Shown here in pieces: positions 11,201 through 19,899 of a DNA stretch of 64,000 nt. Made by a program: the position numbers and the translations under genes. This DNA is from Letharia columbiana (Eukaryota > Ascomycota > Lecanoromycetes > Lecanorales > Parmeliaceae), in NCBI RefSeq assembly GCF_014066305.1, contig NW_023501039.1:1661388-1725387 (forward strand). Reading direction: 5' to 3'. Within the stretch, counting starts at the first letter, position 1. Every line of letters begins with the position of its first letter. The notes beneath the pieces were generated by a model that saw only the letters and a program-made list of their open reading frames with translations, ran no database searches and was not told the DNA's origin.

Positions 11201-11718
11201 CCTCGGTGAGAAACCACAGTGAGCATGTAGCGATCATCGTAGTGAACAAGCCATTGGTAGAAGAAAGACATTGCATCGAGTATAGACAAATGGGTGCATC
11301 CTAGCAGTCTTGCTATGATATCTGATTGCAATGGCACGGGGTACACGTCTGGGACAATGAGGTCATTAAGGCCTCTGATGTCCACCACAGCTCTTCCCTT
11401 CCGCTTGCCGTTTGGTAGCGTTTTCCAAACCACGAACACGGGATAGCTGAATGGGGTAGGCTTGGTAGTGTATTCAAGCCTGCCTTGTTGTTGTAAATCG
11501 TCGAACGTATTGTCGACCACTTCTCTGTCATTGATGCCCAGGGGGTAGATCTTTGCACGATTGGACTTTGGCAGTCTGCTTTGCCAGTCATCGCGCAGCG
11601 TAATCTTCATCCAGTCATGTTCAGGTACTTTGGCGAAGCCTTCATCTCTCCATAAGGTAGGAAATTCATCGACCAGGTCTGTTAGGATCTGAGTGTCATG
11701 CTTGTTGCCGTAGACCAT
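8290..11718 (-). CDS. pol: Ty3/gypsy pol polyprotein (RT, RNase H, integrase, chromodomain), no gag or protease
   Basis: A 1142-residue open frame in Gypsy1, the only clearly intact coding sequence in the window. Reverse transcriptase spans about residues 90-270, with first catalytic Asp in LDAMSFFYQ (147-155) and YIDD at 209-212 (bases 11083-11094). RNase H follows, with Asp in WIDLDAS (372-378), Glu in TELEIAGF (428-435) and Asp in QTDHS. Integrase has the zinc-binding set H635, H639, C669, C672 and the catalytic triad D702, D764, E800 (35 residues between the last two). A chromodomain (VEYLARWKGYGPEYDQWY, from 1021) suggests integration guided to modified histones. The Pro-rich tail has an 11-residue repeat HLQKPSAIDHA at 1071 and 1100. 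The ATG lies 6 bases after the A tract; in relatives this position is internal to the polyprotein, so the start is newly created. It should act in virus-like particles only if gag is supplied in trans. Confidence 0.95.
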   Translation of the reverse strand: MVYGNKHDTQILTDLVDEFPTLWRDEGFAKVPEHDWMKITLRDDWQSRLPKSNRAKIYPLGINDREVVDNTFDDLQQQGRLEYTTKPTPFSYPVFVVWKTLPNGKRKGRAVVDIRGLNDLIVPDVYPVPLQSDIIARLLGCTHLSILDAMSFFYQWLVHYDDRYMLTVVSHRGQETFNVPIMGCMNSIAYVQRQIDKILRPIKDFAQAYIDDIVLGSKTLKEHIAHLRKLFQILVEYNIAIAPVKTFLGYPNINLLGRRVDSFGMATAEDKLKAISEIAYPSTLGDLEYYLGLTGYLRSSVHYYAQLASPLQALKTRLLKEAPTKGNPRRAYSSKLRLPKASPQEDQSFKSLQEALSRPSLLIHFDPDRDLWIDLDASREWGFGVQVFHIKKEYVATAGTKWPPRTAMEPIMYLSRMLTSAEKNYWPTELEIAGFVWTIKKVRHLVESSKRPVIIQTDHSAILDIMKQSSITSTTSTIRLNVRLVRASQFLRQFRLDVRHKPGKEHIVPDALSRLASTGKSMLSEDHSELDVLYACATQAMDYGSVYSYSATVVEMDEAFRSRLLAGYGTDPHWIRIVGIMDANARLVAKGEGAELSFVRGTTDPDLIFHKNKFTGLERLCIPQSLIKDILEIAHGDGHPGFERSFDMISKSWYIRGLSKHLHSYIKHCPECLALQTRRHKPYGYLQPIESPALPFHTLTLDFILAMPLSDEGFDCTMTVTDKFTKRTTYIPGKSTWGAKEWAIALLDRLDIGDWGVPKVLLSDRDPKFLSELWKAIFDRLGVKLLYSTAYHPQTDGSSERTNQTAEIALRFYLHTLEKPSAWPTILPRMQALLNNAQSATTTKSPNELSYGFPLNKALDLVASSELPQQAHATARVEAADAISFAQMSQKFHYDRKHQPMYFRKGDKVLLRLHKGYSIPQPVNTTKTDKIGQRYVGPFEVIAKVGKQAYRLDIPGHWRVHPVFSIAQLEPWPAGTDPFHRPLPEKPDSVYVEGDTDDYKSYELQSLLNKRVRRRGKGHSVEYLARWKGYGPEYDQWYNVKQLGDAPELVKDYEIAMSPLSGPLPPLPTTHLQKPSAIDHATTLSLPPLPEPLPVIPPPHLQKPSAIDHAATIAPLSLMEPSKPTTEKAIAVVIPRRKELTM
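8390..8510 (-). repeat. 34-bp direct repeat in the Gypsy1 pol 3' end
   Basis: 34 bases starting GCATGATCGATTGCGG occur at 8390-8423 and 8477-8510, 87 bases apart, in frame, giving a 29-residue period in the Pro-rich tail. An internal tandem duplication. Confidence 0.85.
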
Positions 11719-11724
11719 AACACC

Positions 11725-11741
11725 TTTTTTTTTTTTTTTTT
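11725..11741 (-). other. 17-base poly(A) tract joining truncated LTR to pol (T17 on plus strand)
   Basis: On the element strand the LTR reads up to CTACACACC, then 17 A, then GGTGTT and the pol ATG. In the complete LTR the same LTR bases continue CTCATTG (8052 leftward) without an A run. The A tract therefore looks like a copied mRNA tail at the end of R. Gypsy2 has ordinary upstream pol sequence at the same place (near 42575-42640). Confidence 0.88.
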
Positions 11742-11885
11742 GGTGTGTAGTAAAGATGATTCTTCTCCTACTGAGAAGTAACTACTTATAATGCTAAGCT
11801 AAGGTTCTTGCCAAGGTACCTCCTTGGCAGGTACGAAGGTAGGCAAAACCATGTACCCATGCAGTCACGATAGCTTACTGTGACA
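11741..11885 (-). repeat. Gypsy1 5' LTR, truncated (145 bp, U3 and R only)
   Basis: Identical over 145 bp to 8053-8197. It keeps the U3 start TGTCACAG next to the target duplication and the TATA-like box (11786-11791), but lacks the 34 bases of U5. Confidence 0.93.
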
Positions 11886-11890
11886 GCTTA
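11886..11890. repeat. Gypsy1 target site duplication GCTTA (right copy)
   Basis: Partner of 8014-8018. Confidence 0.9.
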
Positions 11891-14089
11891 CGCTTAGTAC
11901 TAAGGCTTTCTTCTATATTATTAAAGTTAATCGCGGTAATATAAACCTTTTTCTTCTTTTTCTTATTCGATATAAACTTTTCGAGTTTTAGATAAAAAAA
12001 CTTAATCTAATATTTAATAAGAGGATATCTAAATTTATATTTAACGGTCTTATATAGAAAGTAAATTTCGCGATTAACTTCTAAGCCGCCGGTTTTATAA
12101 TATCTAATAAACTACTTATCTTTATTCTTATCGTTATTATTACGAATAGCGTATATAATAATACCGCCGTCTTTAGATAATAGTAGATAAATCTCTTTAT
12201 TTACCGCGATATAGATAATCTTATTAAATTTAATAGTTTTATTATTATATAGCTTATAAATCTAAATATAAATAATTATAAAGATATTAAAAGAGTTCTC
12301 GAGTTCTATAAGAAAGAGCTAAATTAAAAAAGATTTTAGTAAAATAAGTAATTTATATAGACTAACGATTTTAATAATAATTTTATAAAAATTCTTTTTA
12401 TATTAGCGAACGCCTCTTTTAAAAGTAAGAATAATATTAAGTAATTAGCGAATTAGCTTCGTATAGAGTTTAAAACTTTTAGATTTATAATATTTAGCGA
12501 TAGCGTTTAATATTATCTAAGAATTCTTATTATTATAATTAATCTCGATAAGCTAGCGATTATTATATTTAAGACGTTAGAAAATAGTTATATAAATCTT
12601 AAACTTTATAATTTCGATAAAAGATAAAAGATTATTAAGTATTAATTAGCTCTTAATATCTTATTTTTATTTAATATATCTTATATTAAATTTTAGAATA
12701 GCGATAAAAATTAGAGGAAAATTATCTTCGCTAAATTAGAATTAGATCTTAGTCGTAAGGCGCTATAATTAATTATTTAAATTTATTATCGCTAGAAGAT
12801 AATCTAGATAAAGATATATAGAATATTAATAGAGAGGGTGATAGCGATAATAATAATAATAATTTAATTATTATTTTAAACGAGATAGCGAATTTAAAGA
12901 AAGATTCTAAAAGTAACTTTAAAGCGGGTATAATAAGCTCTTTAATATAAAGATTAAATAGTTTAATATTATTTAGAGGACTAAGAATATCTTCGCTAAT
13001 TTCGAATTTAAGATTAATAAAGCTATTATTTAATAAAATAGCGAGAGTAAAATAAATACTCTAATCGTTATTAGAGTTTTTAAAAATCTTATTAATACTA
13101 GTTAACTATCATCTTTAAGCTTTAAGTTCTTATATAAAAAATAGAAAGTATTTATACGTAGAGCTACGATAGATATAAGCGATATAGTTAAAATAAAAGA
13201 TATTTAATAATAAAAATAACTTATAGATAAAGATTAATTTCTAATAAAATTATATAGAGTGTAGTTATTATAGATATATAAACCTTCTTCTTAAAGAGGG
13301 ATTAGTATTCTTCTTATATTGCTTATTTAGAGATTTAGATCTAGGATATTTATATCGCTAATTATTATTATAAGACTTCGAAGATTATTCTAATTTTATA
13401 ATTACGATAATAGAATATAAATAATCGCGAAGAAAGAATTCGATAATAAAGCTTTAGCCCTCTTCTTTAAGGGGCTTTTAAAGGTCTAGAAGCTAATATT
13501 AATAAGATATTCTTATTATTTTAATCTTAGTAGGCTTATAGGCGTATTAAAAAATAATAATATTAGCTCTAGAATACTCTAGACTATAATTAGACTATTA
13601 ATATTAATATTTAACTACTTTTAATTAATAGCTATTAATTCGATAGTTAATATATAATTTTAAAGTTAATATTAATATAAAATGGCTTTACTTTTAATAA
13701 AGTTAAATATTTTAATTTAGCGGAAGCTAATAAGATTTAGAGGAGTTTTAGCGATATAACTCGATCGTATAGCGATACGATTATATACTTGATATATTTA
13801 GCGAGTTCGATATTTCGGCTAGAGGCGGTATATCTTAGCTCGCTTAGGGTAGAGGCGATAGCGGCTTTCAGCCCCTTATATTATTAACGAATTATACTCG
13901 CTTAGGTTTACGACTATTTTAAAAGGGGGAAATACCCCTATCGAGAAGGTTAAAAGAATGCCTTTACTACTATTACTACCTTTATATAATAGGCTTTAGA
14001 TATTATAAGATAGATACTAATAGTCTAAGAATAGCCGCAGCTATAGAGGCGAATAGTAGATATAATATAATAATTGCCGAGTAGAGCTC
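11891..14089 (-). pseudogene. Copia2 gag and leader relic
   Basis: The 5' part of Copia2 beyond the Gypsy1 insertion, RIP-saturated. By position it should hold gag and the start of protease, with the untranslated leader towards 14089; I could not read a clear gag motif. The stretch 13780-14089 keeps more G and C and resembles the leader following the LTR at 52821. No frame is open. Confidence 0.55.
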
Positions 14090-14101
14090 GGGCTTATAAT
14101 C
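14090..14101 (-). other. Copia2 primer-binding site (initiator tRNA-Met anticodon-arm type)
   Basis: Directly inside the 5' LTR the element strand reads GATTATAAGCCC. Allowing two G-to-A changes this is GGTTATGAGCCC, the complement of the initiator tRNA-Met anticodon arm (GGGCTCATAACC). Copia and Ty5 elements are known to prime from a half-tRNA of this kind rather than from the tRNA 3' end. The same site follows the LTR at 52821 (52968-52979). Confidence 0.6.
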
Positions 14102-14250
14102 TATAGAAATATGAGGTAAGATACTTAGTTATTAACTATGGAGTTACTATGAAGGAAAGAGCGACTAGATATGAATACGCTTAGACGTGTCACGTAACTA
14201 TATCACGTGACCGCCAAGACGCCAAGAGTCACGTGATTCAAATTTTAACA
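14102..14250 (-). repeat. Copia2 5' LTR (149 bp)
   Basis: Same length and order as 3355-3503, lightly RIP-mutated (for example TGTGG to TATAG at its inner end). It retains CACGTG palindromes and the CCGCCAAGACGCCAAG motif although flanking DNA is saturated. Confidence 0.9.
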
Positions 14251-14255
14251 ATATA

Positions 14256-15665
14256 TATACTTTAGATAATAAATAGATCTATAAATTTAAGCGAGATTTT
14301 ATTAAGAAGATTATATAATATAAAGCTCGATAAATAATTTATAGTTTTAAATAGCGTAAAGGCGTAAATTTTAATAAGACTTTCGTCTTTATAATTAAAT
14401 CTATAAATTATAAAGTAATCTTTACTTTAATAATAACTCTTAATTAGAAATTAAAGTAAATAGATATTAAAAAAAAATTATAATAATATAAAGGAAATTA
14501 TCTATATAATATAACGTATAAGCTTTAAAATCGATAATAAATATAAAATATATAAGCTAAAGAAGGCGCTATACGATTTAAAGTAATCTTTAAGAGTCTA
14601 ATATAATACCCTCTTTATATATTTAAAGAATTTAAACTTTAAATTTATTATAGCTAATTTCTCGATTTTTATTAATAATATTATAATTATTATAATTTAT
14701 ATAAATAATATTCTCTTAATTAATTTTAATAAAATAGAAATTTAAAATATTAAAGATAAGTTTAATAGTTACTTCGAAATAACTAATTTAAAATTATATA
14801 TCTATTATCTAAATATAACTATTATTAAAGATTATATTAATTATATTATTCGATTTAATTAGATAAAATATATTAAAAAGTTTCTTATTAAATATAATAT
14901 ATAAAAATTTAAAAATATATCTACTCTTATAAGTATCGAAAGATATTAGATATTCGAAGAGAACTTTTAAATCTTCGAAGTTTCTTATATCGAGTATTAA
15001 TCGATAATAAAGTTATTAATATATATAATACTCGATATAAGATTAGATATTATATTTATAATCTCGATAATATTTCGATATAGCTCGAATTTTAATAAAG
15101 TCTATTAAAAAGCGATTAAGCGAATCTTTCGCTATTTTAGATAAATTATTAATTATTAATTTATCTTTAAAAGAGATTTAAAATCTTTAAGCGATTATAT
15201 TAATATCGATTAAGTCGATAATTAAGATATTTATTACTTTATATTTAAATATATATTTAATATTAATAGCGAGGTTATTAATTAATTATCGAAGTAATAA
15301 TTTATTATAATACTTTTAATTTATAAGACTAAATATATTAATTAAATATAAATTATTAAAGAAGTAATTTAATTACGTAATTTATTAAATTAGCTTAATT
15401 CTAGCGATAAATAAATATAAATAATAATTATTTTTTATAATAATTAAGGCGTTATAGTATTAGCTAAAAACCTTTAATTTTATATCTATATTAAATATAT
15501 TAATATTTAATATTACTATATATAGAAATAAGTTATTACTAAAAATATCGCTTTAGATTATATCTCTATTAATTAATAAATAATTAATAATCTTATTAAA
15601 GCCCTTAATAAGAATAAATTTAAGAGATTTTATTAATTTATTAGATTAGAATATTATTTATAATT
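14256..15665 (+). pseudogene. Copia1 RT and RNase H relic
   Basis: RIP-mutated coding sequence on the plus strand. Readable copia RT blocks include RWVYKFKRD, QYKARQ and KGVNFNKTF near 14270-14370. The catalytic YVDD box is changed to YINN (14698-14709), consistent with G-to-A change of two Asp codons. Near 15440-15660 the end of copia RNase H reads QGAIALAKN, then HYIREQV-like sequence, then QQIADGLTKALNK, the typical C-terminus. Many codons for Gln or Trp are stops. Not functional. Confidence 0.82.
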
Positions 15666-16456
15666 ATAATTTAATAGTCTTAATATAAAGAAGCTATCTA
15701 CTTTAAAGAAGCTTTTTTATTAATCCTCGTATTATAAGTAATCGATTTAAATTATCTATCGAGTCGCTATATTAAATTTAACTTATAAACTCGCTATTTT
15801 ATATCGAAATAGCTATTTCTTTAGCGCTATTATCGCTATTATTATTAAAACTTCTAAGACTCTTTTAGAAGATCTATATCTATTCGTTATTAATATCTCG
15901 AGTATTATATCTTTAAATTATCGCTATCGCTAGCTATTATTATTAAGAATTAGTTACTTAGAATAGCCCCTATAAGAGCCTTACAGCCGGCGATATATAG
16001 CTAGAAGGATTTCTTTTAATTATTTTATTTAGTTATTCTCACAAATATCCTCCGGCCTCGAATCGATCGATTTTTGATATACATTAGATGGCCTGGAAAT
16101 AAAATTTCCGAAAAATCGTTTTTTGATAAAAAGTGGAATTTGAGTTATATTTAGATGTAGGCTATAGTTTGACATAATTGTTTTCAGATTTCGACTTTTT
16201 ATTTTATTTACCCTATTTTAGACGTCGTAAACTTTAAATCTTATATTTTTTTAATTTTGTTCGTATAGAGGGTAGAGGTGTAGGGGGTGTATTTTTCACG
16301 CTAATTACTCGGCATTAACTCACCTTAACTATCTAGTATTAATTTACTCTTACTACCCAGCGCTAGTCTTATCTTATCTATTCGATTTTAATATCGTTAG
16401 TATTAAACTTCGTGTTTATCGGATTTCGCTTATAAAAGAATATATACGAAGGGGAG
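15666..16456 (+). other. Copia1 3' non-coding region with polypurine tract
   Basis: RIP-mutated counterpart of 3504-3960 in the opposite orientation. It ends with GAAGGGGAG (16448-16456) just before the LTR. A G-rich run survives near 16262-16290. No gene seen. Confidence 0.7.
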
Positions 16457-16608
16457 TATTGAAATTCGGATTATATAACTCTTGGCGTCTTGGCGGTTAT
16501 ATAATTACGTCACGTGATACGCCTTAATGCGTCTATATTAAGTCGCTCTCTCCTTTTATAGAACTCTATAGTTAATACAACTAAGTGTCCTACCTTCATA
16601 TTTTGATA
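16457..16608 (+). repeat. Copia1 3' LTR (152 bp)
   Basis: Begins TATTGAAATTCGG (RIP form of TGTTG) and ends TATTTTGATA. It has a 3-base insertion relative to the Copia2 LTRs and is moderately mutated. Confidence 0.82.
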
Positions 16609-16683
16609 GAGCGATCTTTGGTGAGCGAACTTTGGTGAGCGGGCTATTCGGCTGTCGAGCGAACTTTGGTGAGCGATATTTGA
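16609..16683 (+). repeat. Unmutated 14-bp tandem repeat island
   Basis: GAGCGATCTTTGGT, GAGCGAACTTTGGT, a variant GAGCGGGCTATTCGGCTGTC, again GAGCGAACTTTGGT, and a partial unit. CA/TG-containing and GC-rich compared with both sides. Its source is unknown; it directly abuts the Copia1 LTR. Confidence 0.75.
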
Positions 16684-16794
16684 ATTCCTTGCGCTTTAAT
16701 AATTATAAGACTAAATTTCAAAATTCTTAAAGATTCGGAAAGCATAAATAGCGTTTTAAAATTTAAAAAAAAAATCTTAAAATTTTAATAGAAA

Positions 16795-17014
16795 ATAAAA
16801 AAGTAATTCTATATATTAATAATATATACTTATTTTTTTAATAAGGAAAGCGCGGGAGGGCGAGAGTTTGATGATTACGAACGCTAATTTATTTATTTAT
16901 AATAAGTTAGCCGATCTAATTAAAAAGCGTAGCGAATCTAAATTAATAATTGACTATATATATAAATTTAAGGTTTTTAAGCTTAGCTCTATCTTATTCT
17001 TTTATATATACTAA
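16795..17014 (-). mobile_element. Helitron-like family, 5'-terminal fragment (copy E)
   Basis: Reverse complement of the left end of the intact copy H2: ends with AAGCTTAGCTCTATCTTATTC and TTATATATACTAA at 17002-17014. As in the other copies, the terminus CTAA is followed by T. A segment around 16862-16905 differs from H2. Only the terminal about 220 bp are recognisable. Confidence 0.75.
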
Positions 17015-18370
17015 TAAGAATATTTTTAAATATTATATTAAACTCTTAATATTATTTATAAATATCTTTTAAAAATATTAATAATTTAAACCTCGCTTTA
17101 ATATTAATTATAAATATAAAATTAGAAAATAATAATAAACGTAATATAGTATTTAAGAAGTTTTCTAGTACTATAAATAGTTATTATAATAAAGATAAAT
17201 AAATATATAATTTTTATATTAATTCTAGCTTTAAAGTATTCTTAATATCTAATTAATATTATTTAAGATTTTTTAATTAAAATAAAGTTTATTCTATATT
17301 TAATAGAAGAAGATTTTATTATAAGAGAGTAGAAGCTAATATATTACTATCGCGAGATTATATATACTTCTCTATTAATATATATATAATAATCGAAAAC
17401 GAACTAATAATCTCGAGAGAATTTTATATTATATTTAATTTATTTTATAATATAATTATCGATATTAATATTCTAAAAGATTAAGATCTTAGAGTTATTA
17501 TTTATATCTATACTATTAATAAAAATAAAAATTCTATAATTACCGAAGTAGAGAAAGATTAATATCTATACTATATTAACTACGGTTTTTTAATTAAATA
17601 TAAATTAAAATATTTCTATTTAATATTAACCTCTAGGTAGTATCGAAATATCTTTATTTATTTAAATCTATTTCTATTATTAATTCTTAACTTAAAATCT
17701 TTATATTCGATATTTAAATTATAATTAATAATAACTCTTAAGCTATTTCTATAATTAACTTTAAAGAATAATTTATTAAAATCTATAAGGGTTAGTTATT
17801 AAAAAGATTATCTATTTTTTAAGACTCGGCTAAGTCTATAGAGATAAATTTTTATTTCGTCGACATCTTTATAAAGAAGTTTAAAGAGAAATTAAATATA
17901 TTATATACTGTAAATTTCTCGAAGAAAGTTACTATATTATAGATAGATATTTCTAAGTATTAAAAATTAGAATATAAGAAATAAATCAAAAAGATACTTG
18001 AAAAATATTAAATATTATTTTGATCTAGCCTAGAGCGTTTTAATAATAAAATTAAAATATTAATATCTTTTAAAGATAAGACTAATTTCGCTAGACTTAA
18101 ATAAAATCCTTTTAATCTATCTTTATAGAATTATTAAACTATAAATTTTATTTTAAACTCGTTAATAGAGTAAAGTTATATTAAGAAGATATCTTAAAAA
18201 AAATTAATTATCTTCTTACTAATCTTTATAGTATAAAAGAATAGTAAATTTTAAGTTATTATTAATTTAAGAAAGATAAATATTAAACTATATCTTAATA
18301 CTTACTAACTCTCTAAGTAAGATATTATATTAGAAGCTTTAGACGAATTAATAATCTTTCTATTTATTAA
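17015..18370. other. RIP-saturated unassigned DNA (left flank of H1)
   Basis: No open frame, no CA/TG-rich island apart from a few bases near 17990. Plus-strand conceptual reading gives Lys/Arg-rich retroelement-like sequence but no motif I would name. It was continuous with 52444 before H1 inserted. Confidence 0.5.
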
Positions 18371-19721
18371 CAAGTAAAGGCCTATAAATTAAATTTATAA
18401 CGTTGGATTTTTCTAAGTTAAATCGAATTTTAGCCCTAGCTCTAAGTTAAATCGAACTCTAATCGCTTGCTATGCGTTTTTAACCTATATATAGATATAT
18501 ATATATAAAGAGAGGCGCGCTAAGGTCTAATTAGGAAGGTATATTAAGTATAGAGAATTAATTCATAATAATTATCTATAAAAATAGAGAAAGACTATAT
18601 CCTTATAATAAGAAGTATCGAAATATTGAAAAGAAATAGAGATAACGTATTAATTAGTAGTGTAAATCCCATAATATCTTCTACCGTAGTAAAAATTTTC
18701 GAATAGTGAAATAGCTATAGACATCGGATGATTTTAATTCGTTTAAATATCTATTATTCGATATTTCTTCTATAGAGATCTAATTAGCTATAATCGTTAT
18801 AGTAGATTCTTCTCTTATAACGTTATTATAGTAATATATTATATTAATATAATAGAAATAATAGACTAAGTTATAGTAATATTCTTCGCTTACTAAGTAA
18901 TAATTTAATATAAAATCGTAGAGAGTATATAACGTGAAATCTTAAAGAGCTAAGTCGTATTCTTAACGATAATAATCTTATTATCGCTTAATTTCTCCGT
19001 AATATTCTTTATAATATTCTTCGTAGTAAAGTATTCTTTATATTTATCTATTATAATTTCTTCTCTTATAATATTTCTTCTATAAAGATCTAATTAACTA
19101 TAATTATCGTAGTAGATTCTTCTCTTATAACGTTATTATAGTAATATATTATATTAATATAATAGAGATAATAAGTTAAGTTATAGTAATATTCTTCGCT
19201 TACTAAGTAATAATTTAATATAGAATCGTAAAGAGTATATAACGTGGGATCTTAGAGAGCTAAGCCGTATTCTTAATAATAGTAATCTTATTATCGCTTA
19301 ATTTCTCTATAGTATTCTCCGTATTCGTCTATTATAATAATTTCTCTTATACTAGCTAAGTAGATTAATATGAGATCGTAGAGAGTAGGCCTATTATATT
19401 ATTACTACTAATAACTATCTTCGTAATATTCTCTATAGTATTCTTCGTAATATTCTTCGTATTTATCTATTATAGTTTCTTCTCTTACTCTTAATATAGT
19501 AGAGTTAATAAACTAAGTTATAGTAATATTCTTCGCTTACTAAGTAATAATTTAATATAAAATCGTAGAGAGTATATAATGTGAGATTATAAAGAGTTAA
19601 GCTATATTCTTAATACTAAAAGTCTTCTTATTACTTAAAATTCTTCGTAATATTCTTTATAGTATTCTCTATAATATTCTTTATATTTATCTATTATAAT
19701 TTCTTCTCTTATTTCTTAATA
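18371..19721 (-). mobile_element. Helitron-like H1, piece 1 (3' end and minisatellite)
   Basis: Reverse complement of H2 from its 3' terminus: CAAGTAAAGGCCT at the left edge, the hairpin region in RIP form, the segment with GCGCGC, then minisatellite units to 19721. Heavily RIP-mutated. The sequence breaks inside a minisatellite unit at T1 and resumes at 31447. The four H1 pieces total about 3.35 kb, longer than H2. Confidence 0.85.
18800..19721 (-). repeat. H1 minisatellite, RIP-mutated (part 1)
   Basis: About four units of roughly 200-300 bp matching the H2 array in reverse complement. A recognisable phrase is CTAAGTTATAGTAATATTC, from the unmutated form CTAAGTTGCAGTGGTGTTC. RIP here affected an array that is itself repeated. 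Confidence 0.8.
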
Positions 19722-19805
19722 CTATTTAGTCTATCTATAGAGTTTTATTTTAAGTAATTAGTAGTTGAAGGTCTAACTAAGTAGCGATTAAGTAATAATT
19801 AAATG

Positions 19806-19880
19806 CCGGTTAAATAGCGGTTGAATAACGGTTGAATAACGGTTAAGTAGTTAAATAGTGGCTGAATAGCGGTTAGGCGG
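19806..19880 (+). repeat. T1 left subterminal CGGTT repeats (11-bp)
   Basis: CGGTTAAATAG, CGGTTGAATAA, CGGTTGAATAA, CGGTTAAGTAG starting at 19807, 19818, 19829 and 19840, with one more CGGTT at 19870 and an inverted AACCG near 19934. Less RIP-mutated than the neighbourhood. Likely transposase-binding repeats by analogy. Confidence 0.75.
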
Positions 19881-19899
19881 CTATAGAACAGCTAGTCTA

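Larger units (their letters stand above)
8019..11885 (-). mobile_element. Gypsy1: unmutated pol-only Ty3/gypsy element with chimeric 5' end
   Basis: A 3867-bp element in minus orientation, GC-balanced and rich in CA/TG, in sharp contrast to its RIP-saturated host Copia2. It has a full 179-bp 3' LTR (8019-8197), a single long pol frame (8290-11718) and a 145-bp truncated 5' LTR (11741-11885), with a T run at 11725-11741 between LTR and frame. The 145 bp shared by both LTRs are identical, so insertion is young. Flanking GCTTA duplications show a genuine integration. It lacks gag, protease, primer-binding site and the U5 part of the 5' LTR, so it is non-autonomous and would need gag from a relative. 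The RIP-mutated relative Gypsy2 (36366-46618) has normal sequence upstream of the same pol position, so the chimeric start is derived. Confidence 0.93.
3355..14250 (-). mobile_element. Copia2, full-length RIP-mutated Ty1/copia element (minus strand)
   Basis: Complete copia-type LTR retrotransposon inserted in a related element of opposite orientation. Both LTRs are 149 bp (3355-3503 and 14102-14250), begin TG (or RIP-changed TA) and end CA, and are flanked by a 5-bp duplication ATATA. Without the nested Gypsy1 (8019-11885) it is about 7.0 kb, a normal size for the group. In minus orientation the order is 5' LTR, primer site, gag, protease, integrase, RT, RNase H, polypurine tract, 3' LTR, which is the copia order (integrase before RT). 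Its 3' non-coding end (3504-3960) matches Copia1 at 15960-16456, so both belong to one family. The coding part is destroyed by RIP. Confidence 0.88.
14251..16608 (+). mobile_element. Copia1, right part with 3' LTR
   Basis: Continuation of Copia1 after the Copia2 insertion, beginning with the duplicated ATATA (14251-14255). The reading crosses the junction smoothly from the RT N-terminus before 3350 to RT sequence after 14256. It ends with a 3' non-coding region and an LTR of the same family as Copia2. The two parts give about 5.7 kb; roughly 1.3 kb with the 5' LTR lies off the window. Confidence 0.85.

Noticed and set aside
8177..11591. Other open frames overlapping the Gypsy1 pol frame (8177-8611, 8836-9120, 9153-9461, 9889-10152, 11313-11591)
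   Set aside because: Shadow frames of the long pol coding sequence, without domains.
11725..11741. T run read as a simple microsatellite
   Set aside because: It lies exactly between the truncated LTR and pol, and the complete LTR and Gypsy2 lack it at the matching places, so a copied poly(A) tail fits better.
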